Position numbers and translations under genes: made by a program
Assembly: GCA_023402915.1 (NCBI GenBank)
Contig: JAEYFO010000165.1
Span: 1-5,369 of the forward strand
DNA from: Bacillota bacterium
Lineage (GTDB): Bacteria > Bacillota > Clostridia > Christensenellales > CALWSW01
Length of the DNA stretch: 5,369 nucleotides
Direction: 5' to 3'
Part shown: positions 1 through 5,369 of the stretch, piece after piece
Layout: each line of letters opens with the position of its first letter
How positions within the stretch are numbered: the first letter of the stretch is position 1
Notes under the pieces: generated by a model
The model's input: only the letters and a program-made list of their open reading frames with translations
What the model was told of the DNA's origin: nothing
Databases searched by the model: none

Positions 1-433
1 GCGGGAAAACGTCCGGCGCGACGAGGAGATCGACTTTCTCTTTTGCCGCCTTCAGGAGGAAAATCCCTTTCTCCCCACGCCGCTGGGCAACCGGATCGTG
101 GGCGCGTCCATCGGGCAAAGTGCGGCGCTCTGCGGCGAGCTGGACCACTACAACGCCGTGTTTTTCCTGCTGGAAGAACAGGACGTTCCCAGCGGCAACG
201 CCCCCTGCGGCATGGAATACCTGCGCGCCGGGGATTATCTTTGCGCCGGCTGCCGCGGCCCGTATGAGCGCTCCCGGGCGCTGCTTTCCTCCATGCTCAA
301 AAGCCTGCCGGAGCGGGGGCTGACCCTTGCGGGCGACCCGCTGGAGCTTTACCGGATCGACGTTCACGAGACCGGCCTTCCGGAAGAATTCCTGACCGAT
401 CTGCAGATCCCCGTCTGCCCGGCGGAGACATAA
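1..433 (+). CDS. MerR-family transcriptional regulator, C-terminal part (5' end outside window)
   Basis: This is the 3' end of a reading frame already open at base 2; 143 residues are visible before the TAA at 431-433. The N-terminal winged-helix DNA-binding domain lies outside the window. What remains is a GyrI-like (BmrR/BltR-type) effector-binding domain. The signs are a YLRAGDYLCAGCRGPYERS segment at residues 73-91, a GDPLELYRIDVHET segment at 111-124, and the closing EEFLTDLQIPV at 128-138, which matches the usual ending of multidrug-responsive MerR regulators. In that family a glutamate in this last region helps bind cationic drugs; E123 is a candidate, but I have not aligned it. Such proteins twist the spacer of target promoters when ligand binds and often control an efflux gene. 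The target cannot be read here because the upstream neighbour is missing; the gene converges on murJ. The family call is firm; the ligand is unknown. Confidence 0.85.
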   Translation, partial: RENVRRDEEIDFLFCRLQEENPFLPTPLGNRIVGASIGQSAALCGELDHYNAVFFLLEEQDVPSGNAPCGMEYLRAGDYLCAGCRGPYERSRALLSSMLKSLPERGLTLAGDPLELYRIDVHETGLPEEFLTDLQIPVCPAET

Positions 434-495
434 GTTGCTTCTGCTTTTTGCTCTTTGAAAACCGCCCGCCGCGACTGACCGTTTGAACCCTATAA

Positions 496-545
496 AAAAC
501 GGAACGCCGGAGAACCTTTTCTCTCCCGCGTTCCGTTTTCTTTTT
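496..545. terminator. Bidirectional Rho-independent terminator between merR-like gene and murJ
   Basis: A perfect 12-bp stem pairs 496-507 (AAAACGGAACGC) with 528-539 (GCGTTCCGTTTT). After a single C508/C527 mismatch, five more pairs follow (509-513 with 522-526), closing an 8-base loop at 514-521. A T-rich tail runs to 545 on the plus strand, and the A-run at 494-499 becomes a T-run on the minus strand. It can therefore end both the rightward regulator gene and leftward murJ, whose stop codon is 35 bp past the hairpin. Confidence 0.9.
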
Positions 546-574
546 GAAAAAAGCTGTTTGAATTTTATGAATGC

Positions 575-2158
575 TCAGCTCCGACGCAGCTTCTTTTTGA
601 CCAGATCGACAATGGCGTGGATCTGCCGCACGCGAAGCAGCACGATCATGCCCACGTATACCAAAAGGCCCGCCAGCGTCGCCCCGGCCAGCCGCAGGAA
701 CAGCCCCACGCCCGCCATTTCCAGCGCGCCGGAGACCAGCAGCGTCACTGCGCCGCCCACGGCGACCGCCAAAAAGAGCTTGCAAAGCTGCAAAAGTGTA
801 TCGCCAAAGCCCAGCCGTCCAACGGTCCTGCGCAGGCGAAGCAGCATCAGCGCCGCGCCCACCAGGCCGGAAATGCTCGTCGCCAACGTCAGGCCGCCCA
901 CGCCCATGGCTTTTGCAAGGAACACGTCCAGCAGAATGTTGACGCTGACCGAAACCACGCCGATGCGCATGGGCGCTTTGGTGTCCTGCACGGAATAAAA
1001 CACCCGGACGAGGAAATTGCGCCACGCAAAGGCCAGCACGCCCAGGATATAATAGAAGAACGCCGCCGACGTCATGGAAAGGGAGGCCTCGTCGAACGCG
1101 CCGCGAAAATACAGCAGCCTGATAACGTCCCGGCTCTGCAGCGCCGCCAGCACCATGACCGGCAGGATCACCACGGCCAGAATTTCCAGGCACTCCTTCG
1201 TCGTGTCCAAGATCCGGCGCTTTTCGCCCCGGGCGGCGTATTGGCTCAGCTTGGAAAACATGATCGTCGTCACGGGAACGACCAGCACGCCCAGCACCAG
1301 CGTCACCAGCCGGTAGGCGTAATTGAGGGCGCTGTTCGGGCCGTCGCCCAGGGAAAGGCCGACGTTTTTGTCCACCAGATGGTTCACTTCGTCCAGCGCC
1401 ATGGACAAAATGGCCGGAAGCGCCAGCGCAAAGGTATGCTTGACCTTGCCGGAACAGCCGCTCAGATTGGGCTCAAAGCGATAAATTCCACGAAGGAAGG
1501 GCAAAACGATCAGCAGCTGGAGCACGTAGGTGATGGCCGTTGCGATGGCGACCGCCATGATGCCCAATTCGGAAAAGGCGACGCAGGCTGTGATGACGCA
1601 AAAGCTCAGCGCAAAGCCGATGATCTGCTCGGGGATGAAGCGCTCATTGGCGTTCAAAAGGGCTGTAAACACGCCTGTGCAGGCTGCAAACGCCATGGCC
1701 GGGAACATGACCCTGGCAAGGCCCGCCGTGAGCAGGAGCTTTTCCACCTGTGCGGCATACAGCTCCGTTCCCGCCTGCGCCGAAGGAATGAGCTGCGGCA
1801 TGAGCAGCTCGCACATCTGCGGCGCAAAGAAATAGCCCAGCAGGCCGATGGCCACGCCCAGCAGCGTAAAGATCGTCAGGATGCTGTTGGTATAGCGGTT
1901 TGCCCGGCGTTTGCCCTCTTCCCGGATCGTCCGGGTATAGATCGGGATAAACGTCGAAGAGATGCAGGACGAAAACAGCAGAATAAAGAGGTTGACGATG
2001 GTGTTGGCGTTGGTATAGGCGTCGCTCATGACGCCCGTGCCAAAATATGCCGCAAACACCAGCTCGCGCAGGAACCCGACCACTTTGCTGACGATGATGA
2101 TCAGCGTGATGACCATCGCCGAACGAAATGTCTTTGCGCTCCCCGTTCTTTTCTCCAA
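575..2158 (-). CDS. murJ: Lipid II flippase MurJ (MviN family)
   Basis: The 527-residue integral membrane protein flips undecaprenyl-linked lipid II across the cytoplasmic membrane for peptidoglycan synthesis. It belongs to the MOP exporter superfamily. About 14 hydrophobic segments can be read between residues 14 and 510, as expected for MurJ, and the length is typical. Family hallmarks are KVVGFLRELVFAAYFG with SDAY at 25-48, an ALNYAYRLVTLVLGVLVVPV segment at 277-296, and FYSVQDTKAP at 387-396. By position, R31, D46 and R283 probably correspond to the functionally important E. coli residues R24, D39 and R270; this is inferred without an alignment. The basic tail KKKLRRS is cytoplasmic in character. 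The start is TTG at 2158, because GAGGAA lies 5 bases upstream, whereas the first in-frame ATG (2116) has no ribosome binding site. It appears monocistronic, with its own promoter and a downstream terminator. A polysaccharide flippase of the same superfamily is the less likely alternative. Confidence 0.93.
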   Translation of the reverse strand: MEKRTGSAKTFRSAMVITLIIIVSKVVGFLRELVFAAYFGTGVMSDAYTNANTIVNLFILLFSSCISSTFIPIYTRTIREEGKRRANRYTNSILTIFTLLGVAIGLLGYFFAPQMCELLMPQLIPSAQAGTELYAAQVEKLLLTAGLARVMFPAMAFAACTGVFTALLNANERFIPEQIIGFALSFCVITACVAFSELGIMAVAIATAITYVLQLLIVLPFLRGIYRFEPNLSGCSGKVKHTFALALPAILSMALDEVNHLVDKNVGLSLGDGPNSALNYAYRLVTLVLGVLVVPVTTIMFSKLSQYAARGEKRRILDTTKECLEILAVVILPVMVLAALQSRDVIRLLYFRGAFDEASLSMTSAAFFYYILGVLAFAWRNFLVRVFYSVQDTKAPMRIGVVSVSVNILLDVFLAKAMGVGGLTLATSISGLVGAALMLLRLRRTVGRLGFGDTLLQLCKLFLAVAVGGAVTLLVSGALEMAGVGLFLRLAGATLAGLLVYVGMIVLLRVRQIHAIVDLVKKKLRRS

Positions 2159-2163
2159 AGCAG

Positions 2164-2169
2164 TTCCTC
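2164..2169 (-). promoter_or_regulatory. Ribosome binding site deciding the TTG start of murJ
   Basis: On the minus strand GAGGAA occupies 2169-2164, followed by five bases and then TTG at 2158. No comparable purine run precedes the first in-frame ATG at 2116, so the TTG start is preferred. Confidence 0.75.
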
Positions 2170-2251
2170 ATTTCCAATGTCGTTTCCCGCGCCGCCTCCT
2201 GCCGTTTCCTTCTCCCGGAACGACCAAAGACGCGGGCGGTTTTCAGCCGGT

Positions 2252-2280
2252 ATTATAGCATATTTCCAGCCTTTGGAAAA
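2252..2280 (-). promoter_or_regulatory. Extended -10 promoter for murJ
   Basis: The minus strand reads TGCTATAAT from 2260 to 2252, a perfect -10 hexamer with the TGn extension. Seventeen bases upstream is TTTTCC (2280-2275), a weak -35; this is typical for promoters that rely on the extended -10. Transcription would start near 2245, giving a leader of about 85 bases before the TTG start. The motif is seen directly; the start point is inferred. Confidence 0.7.
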
Positions 2281-2490
2281 GAAGTCCGGAAAATCGGCGG
2301 CTTTCGGCGCTTTTGGAAAAATTTTTCAAAGAGCGATTTCGGAGCGCGCAGGGATCATTTTCCGAAAAACCATGTATTTTCTCACAGATTGCTTTTTCTT
2401 TTTCGAAATTTCCCACTGTATTTTCATAAATTCCATTTCTTTTGCGCATCCTGTTTTTGTTCCCATTGTTTCTAAAAAGAAGCTCTTCAA

Positions 2491-2498
2491 AAAGGAGG
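2491..2498 (+). promoter_or_regulatory. Strong ribosome binding site ahead of a CTG start
   Basis: AAAGGAGG is a near-complete match to the anti-Shine-Dalgarno. It lies 8 bases before CTG at 2507, the only sensible start position, as no ATG, GTG or TTG follows at usable distance. The site also pairs weakly with CTCC at 2503-2506 (GGAG at 2494-2497, 5-base loop), which might dampen translation. Confidence 0.7.
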
Positions 2499-2506
2499 CG
2501 GTCTCC

Positions 2507-3019
2507 CTGACAGTTCCCTTTGCGGCGCGGTGGTTTTTGCTCTTCGGGCTGTTCGCCTTTCTCGGCTGGTGCTGCGAAACGGCCTATTGCTCGTTATTCT
2601 CCCGGCGCTTTTCCAACAACGCCCTGCTGCACGTTCCGTTCAGCCCGCTTTATGGCGCTGGCGGCCTGTGCGCGGCGGCGCTCGGTCTGGCAGTGAAGAA
2701 AACTGCCGCGCTGTTTTTTGCCTGCATGGCGGTCTGCACGGCGCTGGAATACATCGTGGGCGCGCTGCTGGAAGCGGTTTGCGGGCGAAAATTCTGGGAC
2801 TATTCCGGCCAGCGTTTTTCCTTTCGCGGACGGATCTGTCTGAAAAACGCGCTGCTCTTCGGCCTGATGGGCGTGCTGGCGGCGTGGGTTTTGTTTCCGC
2901 CGCTGTGGACGGCGTTGACCCGGCTCCCGCCGCCGGTCTGTCTTGCGCTGTGCGGCGCGCTGGGGCTGGCGCTTCTTTCAGATCTTTCGCTTTCCCTGCG
3001 AAACCCCCGCGCACGCTAA
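2507..3019 (+). CDS. CmpB-type membrane protein ('putative ABC-transporter type IV', PF06541 family)
   Basis: The product is a small polytopic membrane protein of 170 residues if it starts at CTG 2507. It matches the pattern of the Bacillota family named putative ABC-transporter type IV or CmpB. The signs are FLGWCCETAYCSL at 18-30 in the first membrane segment, NNALLHVPFSPLYGAGG at 37-53, ALEYIVGALLEAVCGRKFWD at 79-98 leading into YS, and RGRICLKNALLFG at 107-119. Roughly five hydrophobic segments are visible (about 9-28, 49-64, 67-90, 111-130, 142-160). The conserved charged and aromatic residues (E24, E81, E89, W97, D98, R109) match the family pattern as I recall it. Despite the family name there is no ATPase or Walker motif, and the real function is unknown. 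An in-frame ATG at 2372 would add 45 residues but has no ribosome binding site and the extension is not family-like. TTG at 2537 would cut into the first membrane segment. The gene stands alone, divergent from murJ and convergent with the adaptor gene. Confidence 0.8.
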   Translation: MTVPFAARWFLLFGLFAFLGWCCETAYCSLFSRRFSNNALLHVPFSPLYGAGGLCAAALGLAVKKTAALFFACMAVCTALEYIVGALLEAVCGRKFWDYSGQRFSFRGRICLKNALLFGLMGVLAAWVLFPPLWTALTRLPPPVCLALCGALGLALLSDLSLSLRNPRAR

Positions 3020-3024
3020 CAGAA

Positions 3025-3052
3025 AAGAGGAGCCAACGCTCCTCTTCTTTTT
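3025..3052. terminator. Rho-independent terminator shared by two convergent genes
   Basis: A perfect 9-bp stem pairs AAGAGGAGC (3025-3033) with GCTCCTCTT (3038-3046) around the tetraloop CAAC, followed by CTTTTT to 3052. It lies 5 bases after the CmpB-type gene's stop. On the minus strand the hairpin is followed by TTTTCTGTT, a weaker T-run, so it may also end the leftward adaptor gene. That gene's TAA (3053-3051) overlaps the T-tract. Confidence 0.88.
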
Positions 3053-4148
3053 ATTCCTGCACCCGCTGCCCTTCTTTCCAGCCTTCCGGGCTGCACGCCA
3101 CCTGTTCCCCCGCGCCCAATCCGGCGCTGATGGCGGCGTCCGCGCCCTGTTCCATCATGACGACGACCTCCCGGCGGCGCAGGCGGCCCCGTTCCGCGAC
3201 CATTACATAGGAAGTTTCTCCCTCCCACGCCACGGCGCTTTTTGGCACGATGCACACATTTTCCGCGCTCCGCACGACGGCCGAAACCTCCACCGCGCCG
3301 CCCGTCTGCGCTGCCCGTTCATACAGTCCCTCCTGCGGCTCGACGAGCAAAACGCCTCCTTTCGCGCTGTACACCGTTCCGCTGTAAGTCAGTCCGTCTA
3401 CGGTCAGCGCCACAGCGTCCCCCGCATCCAGCGGCAGCCCCGCCGTTTCCACCAGCCCGCCCTGCGGCGCGCACAGCCGGGCGACCGGCTCCCCCGAAAG
3501 GATCGTCTCCCCTGCGCGCACGAACACCTCGGCCACCACGCCGCCGCTGTCGCTTGAGAGGGTCAATTCTCCCTGCTGCGCCCAAAGCTCTTCCCGCCAG
3601 CGCAGCAGCTGCGCCCGCCGTTTTTCCGCATCTGCCCGGTCTTGCGCCTCCGCCGCTTCCTCTGCCGCAAAGACTGCGCTGCTTTTTTCCAGAAGCGCCG
3701 CTTCCACCCGGTCGTTGAACTGCGCATACTCCACCCCTGCCGTCTGTGCCAGTTCGATCGTCTGCCGGAGCGCTTCCCGCGCCTGCGTATCGCTTACAAT
3801 GACAGGAACCGCTGCCGTCTGTGGCTCTGCTTCTTCGGCAAGCGCCTTCTCCACCTCGGAAAGCTCTGCTTGAAGCTGCGCGCCGCTCAGGCAGAGTACC
3901 GCATCCCCCGCCGCAACGATCTGTCCGGTCGAAATGCGCAGTTCTTCGACCGTTCCGCCCATGGACGCGGTCAAAACACTTTCCTCCCGCGGGATGACTT
4001 TTCCCGGCGCACAGGCCGTTTCTTTCAAATCGCCCAGCCGCACCGCCGCCAGCGGCGCCTGCGCGACCGGTTCATACAGCACCGCCGCCGTCAGCACGAA
4101 CAGCGCAGCCAACCCCGCGGCGCTTACCGCAAGTGTTTTTCGTTTCAT
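3051..4148 (-). CDS. HlyD/MacA-like periplasmic adaptor (membrane fusion) subunit of an efflux or export system
   Basis: The 365-residue protein has the layout of a membrane fusion adaptor, which links an ABC or RND-type pump to extracytoplasmic delivery of substrate. MKRK followed by a hydrophobic stretch at 5-25 forms a signal anchor; there is no lipobox cysteine. Residues 58-88 (ASMGGTVEELRISTGQIVAAGDAVL) are the first lipoyl-like half. Residues 92-195 are a charged, alanine-rich helical hairpin, and 200-226 (GGVVAEVFVRAGETILSGEP, then VARLC) are the second lipoyl half. A beta-barrel follows at about 230-292 and a membrane-proximal region at 295-355 (IVPKSAVAWEGETSYVMVAE). ATG at 4148 is chosen because GGAGG lies 7 bases upstream; the open frame reaches 4184 without a better start. 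The protein has no histidine. Gene order is unusual: no MacB-like ATPase or permease follows, and a terminator overlaps the stop. The substrate cannot be inferred. Confidence 0.82.
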   Translation of the reverse strand: MKRKTLAVSAAGLAALFVLTAAVLYEPVAQAPLAAVRLGDLKETACAPGKVIPREESVLTASMGGTVEELRISTGQIVAAGDAVLCLSGAQLQAELSEVEKALAEEAEPQTAAVPVIVSDTQAREALRQTIELAQTAGVEYAQFNDRVEAALLEKSSAVFAAEEAAEAQDRADAEKRRAQLLRWREELWAQQGELTLSSDSGGVVAEVFVRAGETILSGEPVARLCAPQGGLVETAGLPLDAGDAVALTVDGLTYSGTVYSAKGGVLLVEPQEGLYERAAQTGGAVEVSAVVRSAENVCIVPKSAVAWEGETSYVMVAERGRLRRREVVVMMEQGADAAISAGLGAGEQVACSPEGWKEGQRVQE

Positions 4149-4155
4149 CACGATC

Positions 4156-4160
4156 CCTCC
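4156..4160 (-). promoter_or_regulatory. Ribosome binding site of the adaptor gene
   Basis: The minus strand reads GGGAGGG from 4161 to 4155, with the core GGAGG at 4160-4156, 7 bases before ATG 4148. This supports ATG 4148 over the upstream codon at 4184. GTG at 4151 is directly adjacent and cannot be excluded as the start. Confidence 0.75.
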
Positions 4161-4170
4161 CAATTTTACG

Positions 4171-4182
4171 GATACCAGTATC
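4171..4182. repeat. Small palindrome upstream of the adaptor gene, possible operator
   Basis: GATAC (4171-4175) and GTATC (4178-4182) form a perfect inverted repeat around CA. It lies 23 bp upstream of the adaptor start codon and would fall in its 5' leader or core promoter. The position fits an operator, but the arms are only 5 bp and no regulator can be assigned. Confidence 0.35.
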
Positions 4183-4227
4183 ATTCGTTAAATCTGCATT
4201 TTTATTCCCGGATTTTTACAATTTTCT

Positions 4228-4245
4228 ATTGCATAATTACTCATC
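4228..4245. promoter_or_regulatory. ARG box 1 (ArgR/AhrC operator) upstream of argC
   Basis: The core at 4230-4243, TGCATAATTACTCA, matches 12 of 14 positions of the ARG-box consensus TGAATAATTATTCA. It overlaps the probable -35 element of the argC promoter. The arginine-bound hexameric repressor ArgR (AhrC in Bacillus) binds such sites. No argR gene is in the window, so the regulator is inferred. Confidence 0.7.
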
Positions 4246-4258
4246 TTTATCGTATAAT
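4229..4258 (+). promoter_or_regulatory. argC promoter
   Basis: A perfect -10 TATAAT lies at 4253-4258, with a weak -35 TTGCAT at 4229-4234 and an 18-bp spacer. Transcription is expected near 4265, leaving a leader of about 23 bases, too short for a riboswitch or attenuator. Regulation is therefore likely at initiation. Confidence 0.72.
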
Positions 4259-4266
4259 TACTTCAT
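4249..4266. promoter_or_regulatory. ARG box 2, degenerate, over the argC -10
   Basis: The core at 4251-4264 (CGTATAATTACTTC) matches 9 of 14 consensus positions and shares ATAATTACT with box 1. The two 18-bp boxes are 3 bp apart, 21 bp centre to centre, which is the spacing known for paired ARG boxes in E. coli. It contains the TATAAT -10 hexamer, so binding would block RNA polymerase. Part of its similarity to box 1 may simply reflect the -10 sequence. Confidence 0.5.
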
Positions 4267-4287
4267 CATTTTTTCGAGGTGATCGAT

Positions 4288-5334
4288 ATGATCCGTGCGA
4301 GTATCCTGGGCGCGACCGGCTACGTGGGCCTGGAGCTGACCCGTCTGCTTTGTTCCCATCCCGACGTTTCCATCAGCCGCCTGGTGTCTCATTCGCAAGC
4401 CGGCGAAGCGATGGCCTCCCTGTATCCGTCGCTGACGGGCTACGAGCTTCCGGCGCTTTGCGCGCTGGACATGGAGGACGTGCTTGCAAACAGCGACGTG
4501 ATCTTCACCGCCCTGCCTCACGGCGCTTCCAATCAGGTCATCCCGCAGCTGGTCGAAAGGGGCGGCACGGTCATCGACATGAGCGGCGATTTCCGCTATG
4601 ACGATCCGGCGGTCTACTCCGCCTGGTACGGCTGCGAGCACGCCGCGCCGGAGCTGCTCAAGCAGTCGGTCTACGGCCTGCCGGAGCTGCACCGCAGCGC
4701 CATCGTGGGCGCAAAGCTCATCGGAAACCCCGGCTGCTATACCACCTGCTCCATTTTGGCACTGGCGCCGCTCACGAAGCACCACTTGATCGATTATGAC
4801 ACCATCGTCATCGATGCAAAATCGGGCGCGACAGGCGCGGGGCGCGGCGCTTCCACGGAAAAACTCTTCTGTGAAGTGAACGAAAGCCTCAAGGCTTATA
4901 ACGTTGCAAAGCACCGCCACACCTCCGAGATCGAGCAGGAGCTTTCCAAGCTGGCGGGCGAACCCATCGCCCTTTCCTTCACGCCCCATCTGCTGCCCAT
5001 CAACCGCGGCATTCTGGCCACCAGCTATGCAAAGCTCACGCCGGACGCGCCGAAGGACCCGGCGGCGCTGCTCGAGTTTTACAAAACCTTCTACGCCGGC
5101 GAGCCGTTTGTGCGCCTGTTCCCCGAAGGCAGCCTGCCGGAGATCAAGCACGTGGTCGGCTCGAATTCCATCGCCATCGGCCTGACGGTAGACAAGCGCC
5201 TCGGCCGGGTCATCGTCGTCAGCTGCATCGACAACCTCATTAAGGGCGCGGCGGGACAGGCGATCGAAAACATGAACCTGCTGTTCGGCCTGCCGGAGAC
5301 CGCCGGGCTTTCCGCTCTGCCCTGGTCGCTGTGA
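4288..5334 (+). CDS. argC: N-acetyl-gamma-glutamyl-phosphate reductase
   Basis: ArgC catalyses the NADPH-dependent reduction of N-acetyl-glutamyl phosphate to N-acetyl-glutamate semialdehyde, the third step of arginine biosynthesis, in the cytoplasm. The 348-residue length is normal for the long (type 1) form. The N-terminal Rossmann fold shows GATGYVG at 8-14; ALPHGASNQVIPQL is at 75-88 and VIDMSGDFRYDDP at 95-107. The catalytic cysteine is C150 in GNPGCYTT. The GATGAGRGAS segment lies at 180-189. The conserved HRHTSEIEQ at 209-217 carries the catalytic histidine, and FTPHLLPINRGILAT at 231-245 is also typical. The start is ATG 4288, with GAGG at 4276-4279 eight bases upstream; the alternative GTG at 4279 would overlap this site. 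The upstream ARG boxes point to arginine repression. A ribosome binding site at the window edge suggests a downstream arginine gene in the same operon, often argJ in Bacillota, though that gene is not visible. Confidence 0.97.
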   Translation: MIRASILGATGYVGLELTRLLCSHPDVSISRLVSHSQAGEAMASLYPSLTGYELPALCALDMEDVLANSDVIFTALPHGASNQVIPQLVERGGTVIDMSGDFRYDDPAVYSAWYGCEHAAPELLKQSVYGLPELHRSAIVGAKLIGNPGCYTTCSILALAPLTKHHLIDYDTIVIDAKSGATGAGRGASTEKLFCEVNESLKAYNVAKHRHTSEIEQELSKLAGEPIALSFTPHLLPINRGILATSYAKLTPDAPKDPAALLEFYKTFYAGEPFVRLFPEGSLPEIKHVVGSNSIAIGLTVDKRLGRVIVVSCIDNLIKGAAGQAIENMNLLFGLPETAGLSALPWSL

Positions 5335-5360
5335 CCGCTGAAAACCAGTCGTGTTTGTCC

Positions 5361-5368
5361 GGAAGGAG
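5361..5368 (+). promoter_or_regulatory. Ribosome binding site of the next gene, beyond the window
   Basis: GGAAGGAG sits 26 bases after the argC stop, with no terminator between them. A start codon would be expected within about 10 bases past the window end. This supports co-transcription with argC. Confidence 0.65.
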
Positions 5369-5369
5369 C

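Larger units (their letters stand above)
2159..2506. other. Divergent intergenic region between murJ and the CmpB-type gene
   Basis: This 348-bp stretch holds no gene I can support. The part next to murJ contains the murJ leader and extended -10 promoter. The middle has an AT dyad, GAAAAATTTTTC at 2316-2327, flanked by TTTG (2312-2315) and CAAA (2327-2330). The stretch from about 2375 to 2470 is rich in T on the plus strand with no stable hairpin. I could not find a convincing plus-strand promoter for the downstream gene; TTGCTT at 2389-2394 has no well-spaced -10. A 68-codon open frame on the minus strand (2449-2243) overlaps the murJ promoter, lacks a ribosome binding site and is not called. 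Confidence 0.6.

Noticed and set aside
297..1193. A 298-codon minus-strand open frame overlapping the merR-like gene and the 3' half of murJ
   Set aside because: It is out of frame with murJ, crosses the strong terminator at 496-545 and gives low-complexity Arg/Gly-rich sequence.
2287..2364. Inverted repeat CGGAAAAT (2287-2294) and ATTTTCCG (2357-2364)
   Set aside because: Eight bases separated by 62 are likely to arise by chance in this A/T-tract-rich region; no supporting structure was seen.
2243..2449. A 68-codon open frame on the minus strand upstream of murJ
   Set aside because: It has no ribosome binding site at its ATG, runs across the murJ promoter and resembles no family I know.
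617..3019. An 800-codon open frame on the plus strand running antisense through murJ and into the CmpB-type gene
   Set aside because: Its first two thirds is the mirror of murJ and gives low-complexity Gln/His/Arg-rich sequence with no domain. Only the last 170 codons are a real gene. The lack of stops is a product of GC-rich codon usage.
4279..4287. GTG at 4279 as the argC start
   Set aside because: The GTG overlaps the only plausible ribosome binding site (GAGG at 4276-4279). ATG 4288 has correct spacing and gives the usual ArgC N-terminus just before the Rossmann motif.
4265..4287. A riboswitch, T-box or attenuator ahead of argC
   Set aside because: The expected leader is about 23 bases, too short for any such structure, and no hairpin with a T-run is present.
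4258..5151. A 297-codon open frame antisense to argC
   Set aside because: It is the shadow of a highly conserved enzyme gene, and its composition (Arg, Gln, His, Val rich) shows no domain.

Overview
The window looks like a chromosomal segment from a GC-rich member of the Bacillota, most likely class Clostridia. The evidence is a CmpB-type (PF06541) membrane protein, a BltR-like MerR regulator, strong AGGAGG-type ribosome binding sites, a MurJ flippase of Gram-positive style, and arginine genes that begin with argC. The taxonomic call is inference; no rRNA or species marker is present. All genes look like ordinary chromosomal genes. I see no mobile element, tRNA, rRNA or CRISPR array.

Layout from left to right. 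(1) 1-433 (+): the 3' end of a MerR-family regulator, holding its GyrI-like effector-binding domain. (2) 496-545: a strong hairpin with T-runs on both sides, serving two convergent genes. (3) 575-2158 (-): murJ, the lipid II flippase, with a TTG start and an extended -10 promoter. (4) 2159-2506: a 348-bp AT-rich divergent intergenic region. (5) 2507-3019 (+): a small CmpB-type membrane protein of unknown function that seems to start at CTG behind a near-perfect Shine-Dalgarno. (6) 3025-3052: a second shared convergent terminator. (7) 3051-4148 (-): an HlyD/MacA-like periplasmic adaptor (membrane fusion) protein with no transporter partner next to it in this window. (8) 4149-4287: a 139-bp divergent AT-rich control region with a TATAAT promoter, two ARG-box-like operators 21 bp apart, and a small palindrome near the adaptor gene. 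(9) 4288-5334 (+): argC, followed by a strong ribosome binding site at the window edge, so argC is probably the first gene of an arginine biosynthesis operon.

The genes do not form one pathway: they are separate single-gene or first-gene transcription units in alternating directions, insulated by compact bidirectional terminators. The best supported regulatory story is ArgR-type repression of argC through tandem ARG boxes lying over the -35 and -10 elements. I found no convincing undescribed multi-gene system; the most unusual points are the CTG-started membrane gene and the orphan adaptor.
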